Source: Verrucomicrobiota bacterium (lineage in GTDB: Bacteria > Verrucomicrobiota > Verrucomicrobiia > Verrucomicrobiales > Akkermansiaceae). From it: a DNA stretch of 64,000 nt. The stretch spans positions 37,777 through 101,776 of the forward strand of contig JAURPJ010000074.1 in assembly GCA_030835305.1 (NCBI GenBank). Reading direction: 5' to 3'. Position 1 is the stretch's first letter, and each line of letters starts with the position of its first letter. The notes below the pieces were generated by a model. It saw nothing but the letters and a program-made list of their open reading frames with translations. It made no database searches and was not told the DNA's origin. Positions 1 through 7,591 of the stretch are shown in pieces. Position numbers and translations under genes: made by a program.

Positions 1-1190
1 GTCGCTTCCTCGGCGAGTTTGGTGTACATCTCCCCAAGCTTGAGGCGACTTTCGCCACTGGCAGGACTCACCAACAGCGCTTGTTTCAAAAACTCGGCGG
101 CATTTTCATAACGCTTTTCCGCATCAGCAATATCCGAATCAACTACAAAAGCCGCCACCTTCTGGTCTTTGCTGAGAGTTTCCCCCGCTTTGGCCCGCAA
201 TGTCACCATCAATCTGGCAGCCTCCTGGGGGGCCTCAAGCTGCAAAAGATAGCCGGCCGATTTCAGGGTGCGATCAACATCAATGGTCTCACTGAGACGA
301 ATCGCGCTGAGGTAAGCTCCCAGAGCCAAAAGCGGTTCCTCCTGATTGGAATAAATGTCACCGAGCGTGTTCAAGGAAGCCTCGTCGGCAATCCCCTTCA
401 GACGAAGAACCTCGTAGTTTTCGGCAGCCCGCATGACATCACCCATCTGAATATAGCAGTTGGCTTGCTGCTTCCACATCACGGGATCGGCAGGATTATC
501 ATCGATCAATGACTGCATCATGCTGGCGGCCTGAGGCCAGTCCTCTTTGACCAAAAGAGCCTGCACCAATCCAACCTGCCAATCCTTCTCGTCTGGGTTG
601 GTCAGGTAGGCCTGGCGAAAGGCAGCCTCGGCAGCGAGTGCCTTTTCTTCGGCTAACATTGCGTGCCCCAGAAGGCCATAGCTGAGGTGGTCGGCATCAC
701 CCAGCTCCATCGCTTTAATCAAGTGTGGCTTGGCCTGCGTCATGCGATCGGATCGGGCATAAACAAGAGCAAGGTTTTTGTGCGCGCGACGATACTCGGG
801 AAAGCGCTTGATAGCCGTCTTGTAGGCGGACTCGGCCTCAGCCGCGCGTCCATTTTGATAGTAGAGGTTACCCAGAGTAAAAACGAGAGCGGCCGACACA
901 TCCTTGGCCTCAACCTCGGGATCGATCGGATTCTTTCTCTCTTTGATAAAAGCGAGCAAACGGGTCTCGGCCTCCTTGTAACGCTGGGCCGAAAGAATTT
1001 CGGACAGCTCGGCGATGAGAGCTGCTTCCTCCTGATCCACCTTGGGCTCGACCTTGGGAAGGAAGCCATAGCTCCCGACGAATTTCTCCCTAAACTCGGG
1101 GGTCCGGAACCATTCGGGGGAAACCTTCACCGCTTGGGCAAAAAGCGATGGCAAGGCGAGAGATAAGAGACAAAGGGAGCGAAGGATCAT
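1..1190 (-). CDS. TPR-repeat exported protein (3' end outside window)
   Basis: The minus-strand frame opens at an ATG at 1190 and stays open to the window edge, giving about 396 residues without a stop, so the C-terminus is missing. It begins with a signal peptide (MILRSLCLLSLALPSLFAQA) and then shows successive helix-turn-helix TPR units rich in Ala, Leu and Tyr, for example ALVFTLGNLYYQNGRAAEAE and RRAHKNLALVYARSDRMTQA. TPR proteins act as binding scaffolds, here presumably in the periplasm. It lies 63 bases downstream of tonB on the same strand and closes the ExbB/ExbD/TonB cluster. A TPR protein is the usual last gene of Vibrio-type TonB2/TtpC operons, so it probably assists that energy-transduction complex. 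The exact role is inferred. Confidence 0.85.
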   Translation of the reverse strand, partial: MILRSLCLLSLALPSLFAQAVKVSPEWFRTPEFREKFVGSYGFLPKVEPKVDQEEAALIAELSEILSAQRYKEAETRLLAFIKERKNPIDPEVEAKDVSAALVFTLGNLYYQNGRAAEAESAYKTAIKRFPEYRRAHKNLALVYARSDRMTQAKPHLIKAMELGDADHLSYGLLGHAMLAEEKALAAEAAFRQAYLTNPDEKDWQVGLVQALLVKEDWPQAASMMQSLIDDNPADPVMWKQQANCYIQMGDVMRAAENYEVLRLKGIADEASLNTLGDIYSNQEEPLLALGAYLSAIRLSETIDVDRTLKSAGYLLQLEAPQEAARLMVTLRAKAGETLSKDQKVAAFVVDSDIADAEKRYENAAEFLKQALLVSPASGESRLKLGEMYTKLAEEA

Positions 1191-1253
1191 TGACGGCGAT
1201 GGAGAGTGTGAAATGTGGAATCGGTTGGGAGGGCTGGATTTGTGACGAAGACG

Positions 1254-1919
1254 TCACCCAACCCGAACTTCGAAGGGAATCTTAATGCGGGCCTTAGCCT
1301 TGCGTCCGTTACGGACCGCCGCCTTGAACTTGTATCGAAGAACCGCCTTGACGGCAGACTCATCAAGTGCCGGGATCCCCGAACCCTTGGAGATCTTGGC
1401 TTCCAGAAGCTTGCCATTCTCATCGATAAGACCAGAAACGATAAAGCGGACCGTTCCGCGCTTTTGAAGGGCCTTATTTGCCGCATTGGGCACGTTGAGT
1501 GGAGCCTTGGAACTGACCACCGGGTCAGAGTCGACTCCGGTGGATTCCATTCCCCCTCCGCCGCCAAGAGCCACCGCCGGGGTCACATTAAGGAGAACAC
1601 GACCACCGGTTCCCAGCTGCAGGTCGGCCAGATCCATCGGTTCGACAACAGCTTCGTCTTGAGCTTCCGCGATCTCGGGTTCCTCAACCTCCTCCTCGAT
1701 CTCCTCTTCAAGTTCGGGCTCAATGTATTCTTCAGGTTGCTCGGGAGCGACCGTTGCGGTCAGCTCCGGCTCCTCGGGTCGCATTCCCTCCTCGAGCTTC
1801 TGCATGAGCGGGATGAAGTAGAAGACCATGAAGGTCAGGATGGCGCCCCCTCCAAAAATGATGGCGGTGCTGAGAAAGCGATTTCTCCGGGGAGGGCGAT
1901 CAACGTGACGGACGTTCAT
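1254..1919 (-). CDS. tonB: TonB family energy transducer
   Basis: This 221-residue protein has the TonB layout: a short cytoplasmic N-terminus, one transmembrane helix (about residues 16-38), an acidic Pro/Glu-rich periplasmic spacer (about 42-95), and a C-terminal TonB domain (about 145-221) with the pattern VRFIVSGLIDENGKLLEAKI, then LDESAVKAVLRYKF and a final IPFEV strand. TonB carries proton-motive energy from ExbB/ExbD to outer-membrane receptors. The spacer is Glu-rich rather than the Lys-Pro type of enteric TonB. The start overlaps the preceding exbD stop by 4 bases (ATGA), which indicates translational coupling. Its likely client is the TonB-dependent receptor encoded upstream in the same locus. 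Confidence 0.9.
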   Translation of the reverse strand: MNVRHVDRPPRRNRFLSTAIIFGGGAILTFMVFYFIPLMQKLEEGMRPEEPELTATVAPEQPEEYIEPELEEEIEEEVEEPEIAEAQDEAVVEPMDLADLQLGTGGRVLLNVTPAVALGGGGGMESTGVDSDPVVSSKAPLNVPNAANKALQKRGTVRFIVSGLIDENGKLLEAKISKGSGIPALDESAVKAVLRYKFKAAVRNGRKAKARIKIPFEVRVG

Positions 1920-2332
1920 GAGTCGGTAAGGGTGATTTTTGTGGGTTTGGCACCACCTTCGAGGCAGGCATTTTGAACCTCGTAAGTCACTCCATTACGT
2001 GACTGCGGATGGCTTTGAATAATAATGGGGCTGCGGTCCTCACGCTGGAGTTGCGATTCGACGATCCCCGAAACCGCACTGAGAGGCACAACACGTCCAT
2101 CATGGATAATCTGACTGTCCTTGCGTATCACCAAAACGAGCGTTTGATCATCATTTGCCTGGGCCGAATTTTCAGAGTCCTCCGGACGATTCACGACAAA
2201 TCCGTCTTCTTCTACAAAGGTCGCGGTCACGATAAAGAAAATCAAAAGAATGAAGACGCAATCGATCATCGGCGACAAATCCGGTTCCGGATCGTTGTCG
2301 TCAATTTCAAACCTATCCTTTCCGAGTGGCAT
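1916..2332 (-). CDS. exbD: ExbD/TolR biopolymer transport protein, second copy
   Basis: This is a 138-residue ExbD/TolR-family protein. An acidic cytoplasmic N-terminus leads into the transmembrane signature DLSPMIDCVFILLIFFIV, in which Asp24 is the conserved membrane aspartate of the proton path. A periplasmic domain of about 90 residues follows. ExbD works with ExbB as the proton-driven motor for TonB. It begins one base after the end of the other exbD and overlaps tonB by 4 bases. The two ExbD proteins share the membrane helix almost exactly but differ strongly in the periplasmic part, so they may have different partners or form a mixed dimer. Confidence 0.92.
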   Translation of the reverse strand: MPLGKDRFEIDDNDPEPDLSPMIDCVFILLIFFIVTATFVEEDGFVVNRPEDSENSAQANDDQTLVLVIRKDSQIIHDGRVVPLSAVSGIVESQLQREDRSPIIIQSHPQSRNGVTYEVQNACLEGGAKPTKITLTDS

Positions 2333-2333
2333 C

Positions 2334-2750
2334 TTACTGGGTGGCTGCGGTTAGTTTGTTCTTCTTCACTCCGGCAAGAAGACACTGCTTCTCGACATCG
2401 GAAACGATTCCCCGGAAAGCATTGGTATCGGCCTGAATAATGACCGGAAGTTCCTCGTCCTCCAAAAGCATGGGGCGAACGACATTCTGAACTCCTCCCA
2501 CCCCAACTTCCTGTCCGCCGTAGAAAACCTTGTTCTCGGCAGTCACCGCGAGGAGGATGGAATTCTTTTCCAGGCGCGCAACCTTGCTGGCTCTTGCCCG
2601 GGTCACCTCAACACCCGGAGGCTTCTGGAAAACGGTGGTCACGATGAAGAAAATCAAAAGAATGAAAACACAATCGATCATCGGAGAGAGATCGGGTTTG
2701 GGTTCATCATCCTCGCTGAAAAAGGAACCGCTGCGGCGAACTGAACTCAT
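2334..2750 (-). CDS. exbD: ExbD/TolR biopolymer transport protein, first copy
   Basis: This 138-residue ExbD family protein has the signature DLSPMIDCVFILLIFFIV with the conserved membrane aspartate at residue 26, after an acidic N-terminus (SEDDEPKPD). The periplasmic domain contains the pattern ELPVIIQADTNAFRGIVSDV, typical of the family. It overlaps the upstream exbB by 4 bases and is followed at once by a second exbD. Two tandem exbD genes are unusual for a TonB2-type operon, which generally has one. The role as proton-channel partner of ExbB is well supported by family membership. Confidence 0.92.
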   Translation of the reverse strand: MSSVRRSGSFFSEDDEPKPDLSPMIDCVFILLIFFIVTTVFQKPPGVEVTRARASKVARLEKNSILLAVTAENKVFYGGQEVGVGGVQNVVRPMLLEDEELPVIIQADTNAFRGIVSDVEKQCLLAGVKKNKLTAATQ

Positions 2751-3352
2751 ACGTTCCGGAATTTTGTAGTGACAATGATGCTTTGAAGCTGCGCCAAAGT
2801 GGTGTCAATTTTGTTGCGCCGCTCCCGCACCATGAGGGACATGAACATTCCCGGGAGGGCGATGACGAGCCCGGTAAGAGTGGTAAAAAGCGCCTTTTTC
2901 ATCCCCGAGGCAATCAGCCCCATACTCTGCTTCCCGCCCCCGGCGGCGAGACCATCAAACATATCCAGCATTCCTCCCACCGTTCCGAGGAGTCCGGTCA
3001 TGGGAGCAGCGGCCACAAGGGTGGTGATGATAATGAGGCGGCGATCAATCGAGGCGATGAGGATCTCGCGCATCTCGTCAAAGCGACGCTGCACACGCTT
3101 GATCGAGAGCTTTTTTCCGTGGATCGCATAGCGAATAATTTCGCCAACCCGCCCTTCCGCAGACTCGGGATCATTAATCCAATCCGCCCACTGGCTTTTT
3201 TGCTTGTGGTTTAAATTGCCTCGAAAGACGAAATACAAGGAAGCCGTTGCGGTGGTGTAAAGCAGGAAGGCCACAATGGCGAGAGCCGCCATGACGGTGC
3301 CTCCATCAGTGAAGATGTCGACAACTTCCTGGAGATTACCGAGAATGAACAT
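2747..3352 (-). CDS. exbB: ExbB/TolQ/MotA proton-channel family protein
   Basis: This 201-residue inner-membrane protein has three hydrophobic segments: near the N-terminus (after DGGTVMAALAIVAFLLYTTA), about residues 105-130 (the MotA/TolQ/ExbB core TTLVAAAPMTGLLGTVGGML), and about 140-175 (GLIASGMKKALFTTLTGLVI). These are the signatures of the ExbB pentamer that surrounds the ExbD dimer. The ATG shares one base with the TAA stop of the upstream ttpC-like gene (TAATG), and the end overlaps exbD by 4 bases, so translation of the whole cluster is coupled. It corresponds to the short ExbB2 of TonB2/TtpC systems. Confidence 0.92.
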   Translation of the reverse strand: MFILGNLQEVVDIFTDGGTVMAALAIVAFLLYTTATASLYFVFRGNLNHKQKSQWADWINDPESAEGRVGEIIRYAIHGKKLSIKRVQRRFDEMREILIASIDRRLIIITTLVAAAPMTGLLGTVGGMLDMFDGLAAGGGKQSMGLIASGMKKALFTTLTGLVIALPGMFMSLMVRERRNKIDTTLAQLQSIIVTTKFRNV

Positions 3353-4785
3353 TAGGCTGGTGAGAGTTCTGCTTCGTCAAGATCCTCCGGTTCGTCATCT
3401 GACGAGTCCTTGCCGGGTGATTCATCAAGCTCGGTGGTGCCGTTCAGAATGGAGAGAGCGACCCCTTCAGCCTGACCGAATTTGGACTTCGCAAGACTCT
3501 TAAGCATTCCGTGAATAATGATCACCGGGATGGCCACGATGAGACCCATCGCGGTGGTAATGAGAGCCTCACTGATGCCCGCTGAGAAGGACTTGGAATC
3601 ACCCGAGTCACCAACCGACATCATCGCAAAGGTTTTCATAATTCCGAGAACCGTTCCCAGCAGTCCCATCATGGGGGCTGCCGCCGCGACAAGCGCGAGG
3701 AATGGCAGGAAGCGCTCAAGTCTTGGTTGAATCATGCCCAGCTTTTCAAGAAGGGCATCTTCAAGAATCCGCCGCTTGTCGTAAAAGTAGGTGACTCCGG
3801 ACTCCACCATCTGACCACCAAGACCTTTGAACGCCTTGGCTTTTGCGGTGGCGGCGTCGGTATCGTGCAACAAAAGATCGTCAAGAATGAGGTTGAGCTT
3901 CTTACGATTCGGAATCGGGAAGCGGTTGATCTCAATCACCTTCCACACCGCAATCAAAAGGGCAAAAAGACCAATCGCAAGGATTCCATACCCGACCAGA
4001 CCACCACCCTCAACGTAGTCAGAGATCGATTTCTTAACGCGCGCCACTTGAATTGCCTTCCCCATGGAAGCATCGACCGGAACGATTGCGGATCCTGATT
4101 TCACCAGATCGGCAATGGGCTCGCCGCCTTCCTTCACCAGGGCCAGGTTTGGATAATCGACTCCCTCGGCGGTCGCGATCGCAGTGAAGCCGAATACCTC
4201 GTTGTCGTCGGAGGCAAAGTATCCCAGCGGACCAGCAACTGCAAACTTCCCTTCTTTAATCACAGCACCTTCAGTGACCGCACTTCCCTCAAAGCGATCG
4301 CCACCCGAAATATTTTGGAGTCGCTCGGCTGACAGATGAAGTAGGAACAAACGATTCCTAATCTCCATCACGAGATCGTCAGTTGAACCATCAGCCATCT
4401 TCTGACGCTTGGACAGTTCGACACCAAAGGATTGTTTTTCGGCAGGATGGATTCGATCCTTCAAACCGCTCCCGAAGCTCCGCAAGGTGGAGAGGGTGTA
4501 TTCAAACTCCCCTTTCCGGCGTGCCAGCTCGTTATTCAACTGCCGCTGCTCTCCGGCGACGTTGTCTTCGGCTTTCAGAAGATCGGCAAGCGTCTTGGTC
4601 TGCGCCAGAACCTGGTCATCAATAGTCTCAACCTCCTTGATCAGACCTCCCGCTTCTTTGGTGATTTCCGCTTGCAGCGAAAGAAGTTGCTGCTGGGCAA
4701 GACGAAGATCCTGCTCCGCCTTCTCCTGAGCCGTCTGGGCAAACACGCCCCCGGTCAAAGCAAGTGAAAGTAAAATACGTTTCAT
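3352..4785 (-). CDS. TtpC-like long ExbB/TolQ protein with periplasmic coiled-coil
   Basis: The likely start is the ATG at 4785, because MKRILLSLALTGGVFAQ is a clean signal peptide; an in-frame ATG further upstream at 4860 would add 25 unrelated residues and overlap the preceding gene. The 477-residue product has a signal peptide, a Gln/Glu/Leu-rich coiled coil (about 20-110), a folded periplasmic part, a transmembrane helix (about 262-283), and a C-terminal MotA/TolQ/ExbB domain with FLPFLALVAAAAPMMGLLGT and GISEALITTAMGLIVAIPVI. This layout is that of TtpC, the extra ExbB-like subunit of Vibrio TonB2 systems. Ten bases separate it from the upstream DUF3450 gene. Confidence 0.88.
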   Translation of the reverse strand: MKRILLSLALTGGVFAQTAQEKAEQDLRLAQQQLLSLQAEITKEAGGLIKEVETIDDQVLAQTKTLADLLKAEDNVAGEQRQLNNELARRKGEFEYTLSTLRSFGSGLKDRIHPAEKQSFGVELSKRQKMADGSTDDLVMEIRNRLFLLHLSAERLQNISGGDRFEGSAVTEGAVIKEGKFAVAGPLGYFASDDNEVFGFTAIATAEGVDYPNLALVKEGGEPIADLVKSGSAIVPVDASMGKAIQVARVKKSISDYVEGGGLVGYGILAIGLFALLIAVWKVIEINRFPIPNRKKLNLILDDLLLHDTDAATAKAKAFKGLGGQMVESGVTYFYDKRRILEDALLEKLGMIQPRLERFLPFLALVAAAAPMMGLLGTVLGIMKTFAMMSVGDSGDSKSFSAGISEALITTAMGLIVAIPVIIIHGMLKSLAKSKFGQAEGVALSILNGTTELDESPGKDSSDDEPEDLDEAELSPA

Positions 4786-4795
4786 GTAAAAAAAT

Positions 4796-5599
4796 CTACT
4801 TTGCGATTTCGAGAGGAAGTTCCACCAACCGCACTTCACCGCTGGCATTTCCCACATCAATCAACTCTCGAATTTTCGCCACCGTTTCGGGGTCCGAAAT
4901 CTCCTTCTTCTCCCAACCTTCGGGACTTGGGTCGAGCCGGTAGGCCACCTTTCCCTGTTCGTCGGAAGCGAAGCCCATCGCGAGACCAAAATAGATTCCG
5001 TCCAGGATGACTTGATCTCCACCCACATCAGCGGTGAGCCCTCCGCCCTTGAACGGTGTCACCACCTGATTAAACTTCTCCGCCTCAAGCAGGATCGTAA
5101 TCATCGAAGTCAGCCGGGCATTCAGCGCGATCTTGTCCTTATCGGTGCGTTTCACAAACCCGAGATGATCAGCAATGGCCTTCTCAATCTTACCCTCCTT
5201 GGTCAATTGTTTTGGAAGAAGAGGAATCACGGCAGAAACCTTGGCATCGAGATCATTGAGCCCGTCGCGCAGTGCTTCGCGGGCGGCATCGTAGCTCTTT
5301 TTCTCCGCAAGCTTGTCCGCGGACTGCACATCGAGCTTCTTCTGACGATCAAAAGCCGCCAAAATCTCGCTTTCAAGCTGGGCGGTTTCGGCCTCCAACG
5401 ACGCCTTGGAGTCCAGCAGGATCTCTTTCTTTTCCTTCCACTCTTTTTGTTTTTCTTGGGTCTCCTTCATGACGGAGATCCATTTCTGGACGGTAGCCCG
5501 GAGTTTTTTATTGGCTTCGACTCCGCCATCCTGAGCATGCAGGGGCAAAAACGAGACGATGACGACAGGTAAAAGAGCGAACTTCATTTGTGAGCTCAT
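4796..5599 (-). CDS. DUF3450 family periplasmic protein
   Basis: This 267-residue protein has a signal peptide (MKFALLPVVIVSFLPLHAQ, preceded by MSSQ if the first ATG is used; the ATG at 5587 is equally likely) and a long heptad-rich coiled coil from about 30 to 130 (KETQEKQKEWKEKKEILLDS). A compact C-terminal region contains DQVILDGIYFGLAMGFASDE. DUF3450 proteins regularly occupy the first position of TonB2/TtpC-type operons, as here. Their precise job is not established; a periplasmic partner of TtpC is a reasonable inference. It is the first gene of the seven-gene energy-transduction cluster. A GTGACA/TGTCAC inverted repeat sits about 40 bases ahead of it. Confidence 0.85.
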   Translation of the reverse strand: MSSQMKFALLPVVIVSFLPLHAQDGGVEANKKLRATVQKWISVMKETQEKQKEWKEKKEILLDSKASLEAETAQLESEILAAFDRQKKLDVQSADKLAEKKSYDAAREALRDGLNDLDAKVSAVIPLLPKQLTKEGKIEKAIADHLGFVKRTDKDKIALNARLTSMITILLEAEKFNQVVTPFKGGGLTADVGGDQVILDGIYFGLAMGFASDEQGKVAYRLDPSPEGWEKKEISDPETVAKIRELIDVGNASGEVRLVELPLEIAK

Positions 5600-5639
5600 T
5601 TACTAACCCAGAGCTTTCAAGGATGGAGAAATTCCTCAG

Positions 5640-5655
5640 GTGACACGTTTGTCAC
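5640..5655. promoter_or_regulatory. Inverted repeat GTGACA-4-TGTCAC upstream of the DUF3450/exb/tonB cluster
   Basis: A perfect 6-bp inverted repeat with a 4-base spacer (GTGACACGTTTGTCAC) lies between the terminator of the beta-helix gene and the first start codon of the energy-transduction operon. A 13-of-16 match with the same spacing lies ahead of the beta-helix gene, and related half-sites lie ahead of the receptor gene. Operator function is inferred from position and recurrence only. Confidence 0.45.
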
Positions 5656-5684
5656 TTTCGAAAACAATTCGATGGAGATTGGGA

Positions 5685-5727
5685 CAAAAAAGAGCCGCTT
5701 CACCTCCCGGCGAAACGGCTCTTTTAT
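5685..5727 (-). terminator. Intrinsic terminator after beta-helix gene
   Basis: On the minus strand, AAAAGAGCCG and CGGCTCTTTT pair as a stem around a loop of about 18 bases, followed by a run of T. It lies just beyond the stop of the beta-helix gene and ahead of the DUF3450 gene, so it separates the receptor/beta-helix unit from the exb/tonB operon. Confidence 0.8.
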
Positions 5728-5753
5728 TGGATTACCTGGGAAAGGTATTGCGT

Positions 5754-7472
5754 TTAATTCTTCTCCACGCGGAAGAAGAGCTTGCTCGCGCCGCCCTGGG
5801 GCTCGAAGGAAATCGAGGCATTGACCGGGGCATCGGCAAGAGTGGCTCCGGCAACATCGGCGAAAGCACCTTCCATGGTTGCCGACTGGGTCACCTTATA
5901 GCTCGCTCCGGCCTCGGCGACGAAGTTAATGGTGTAAGTCGTCCCATCAAACGCAGTCGAGATAATCTCGAGTGCGTCGCCTGTAACGAATTCGTCTACG
6001 AAGATCCCATTGGCATCAGCATAGGTCCAACCTGCGGCCCAGTTCTCGCTACCAAAGGCTCCTCGATAGTTCGTTGAGGATGGTGCTCCGGCAGTCAGTC
6101 CGCTGGTCCAAGCAAGCGATCCCTTCCTCGGACGTGGATCAATCTGAGTCACTTCGCCCACCTCATTACGGGTGACCGCACTGAACTGGACATCAACATC
6201 AGTCTGATTGCCAGATTGCGCCAGAAGCGCAGCTTCAGCTTCAGCATTCGCGTTCCCGCTATTGCTGGTTTCAGCATCCGCTGGGGTTCCAAACAGATTA
6301 TTAGTGAAGTTCAGATTAACACCCACTTGAGCAATCGTCGATGCGTCGTCAATTCGCACAATATCATCACCACTACTCGTGAAGATTCCATTATGGAACT
6401 GTCCCGCAAAGTTATCCTTCAACCGGAAGGTGTCGGATGATCCGCTCACATCTCCAGCTCCACTCGCTCCCACATAGGTCGCGTTGAAGATCTTCGTGCT
6501 ACTCAGTGGCTCGCCAGTCTTGACTCCCGATCCGGTGCGGTTCCCCCCATCAGCCTCGGTGCCGTAATCACTGTTGTTTGACTGAACTGCAAACCAGAAC
6601 TGGTGCGTTCCCTGGTGACCTTCGTCGATATCGAAGGACTCGTCCTGACAGTAGAGTGCGAAGAGGTGGCTGGTATTCACCGTGCCTCCGAACCATTCGA
6701 ATCCGTCGTCAGTATTTGCAACAACCTCCACGTGGTCGATTGTTGTGCCAGATCCCACTCCGCCCATTGTCAGGCCGTTAATCTCTTCATCAACCGCAAA
6801 CTCAAATCCTCCAAAGCGGATCGAGACGTAGCGTAAGATTCCTGAGTTATCATCGGGGACGTTACCTCCATAGAGGATGTCGTCACCAGCAGCATTCTGG
6901 GCAAAACCTTCAATCGCATTCGAGTTCAGGTTGTTCGTCGGAGTGTTGTAGTAGTTAATGGGGGCATTTCCAAGAATGATCACACCTCCCCACTGACCTC
7001 CGTCGCTTCCGTCATCATCGCCACCGATTGGATCGGGCTTAACTGTATTGATACCTCCTCCGTCGATGTCGACGTTGTAGAGATACTCCGCTTCCGCAGC
7101 ACTCGTGAAGACAATCGGCGCGTCGGCAGTTCCCTCCGCATTGATCGATCCAGTCTGAGCAATCACAAGCGATCCCACATCAAGACCGTCAGTGCCTGTA
7201 AAGGATCCGGTAGCCGCGATAATCGTGCCTGGCTCAATCGTCAATGTCGGGCGATCCGCTCCTCCACTGAAGTTCCCAACAAATACCGCTTCATCAAGAT
7301 AGTAGATGGTATCGATGACACCATCATCGTTTGTGTCCGAGTCCCAAACTGTATCGGTATCGATAGTGTTCGGGGGTTGTATAATTGTCGGCATTGCCGA
7401 TAAAACATTCGCTAGCCCGAATCCTAAGATCGCGGAAAGCGTGAACGTTTGGCGTTTTGTCTGATATTTCAT
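5754..7472 (-). CDS. Secreted beta-helix-like protein paired with TonB receptor
   Basis: The ATG at 7472 is chosen because it opens a standard signal peptide (MKYQTKRQTFTLSAILGFGL...ANVLSA); the longer frame from 7544 adds 24 residues of no family character. The 572-residue product has repeated short strands of the right-handed beta-helix kind (LTIEPGTIIAATG, SINAEGTADAPIVFTSA, GTTIDHVEVVANTDDGFEWF). The C-terminus FEPQGGASKLFFRVEKN resembles the endings of other verrucomicrobial secreted proteins. Proteins of this look are found beside TonB-dependent receptors with a carboxypeptidase-like regulatory domain. It starts 119 bases after the receptor stop, on the same strand. Surface location and substrate binding are inferred; no catalytic motif is recognised. 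Confidence 0.75.
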   Translation of the reverse strand: MKYQTKRQTFTLSAILGFGLANVLSAMPTIIQPPNTIDTDTVWDSDTNDDGVIDTIYYLDEAVFVGNFSGGADRPTLTIEPGTIIAATGSFTGTDGLDVGSLVIAQTGSINAEGTADAPIVFTSAAEAEYLYNVDIDGGGINTVKPDPIGGDDDGSDGGQWGGVIILGNAPINYYNTPTNNLNSNAIEGFAQNAAGDDILYGGNVPDDNSGILRYVSIRFGGFEFAVDEEINGLTMGGVGSGTTIDHVEVVANTDDGFEWFGGTVNTSHLFALYCQDESFDIDEGHQGTHQFWFAVQSNNSDYGTEADGGNRTGSGVKTGEPLSSTKIFNATYVGASGAGDVSGSSDTFRLKDNFAGQFHNGIFTSSGDDIVRIDDASTIAQVGVNLNFTNNLFGTPADAETSNSGNANAEAEAALLAQSGNQTDVDVQFSAVTRNEVGEVTQIDPRPRKGSLAWTSGLTAGAPSSTNYRGAFGSENWAAGWTYADANGIFVDEFVTGDALEIISTAFDGTTYTINFVAEAGASYKVTQSATMEGAFADVAGATLADAPVNASISFEPQGGASKLFFRVEKN

Positions 7473-7562
7473 AAAAACCTGGATTTCAAAAAAGACTCGG
7501 CACGGAGTTGCAAGTCGTGATGTTTTACTAATGCCACGAGACACGAAAGAAACCGGAACTCC

Positions 7563-7578
7563 GTGACAACTTTGTTAC
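7563..7578. promoter_or_regulatory. Imperfect inverted repeat GTGACA-4-TGTTAC upstream of beta-helix gene
   Basis: GTGACAACTTTGTTAC lies in the gap between the receptor stop and the beta-helix start, about 90 bases before the start codon. It matches the site at 5640-5655 at 13 of 16 positions with the same 4-base spacer. It suggests that the beta-helix gene has its own promoter under the same regulator. Inferred. Confidence 0.4.
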
Positions 7579-7591
7579 GTGTCGAAATTGT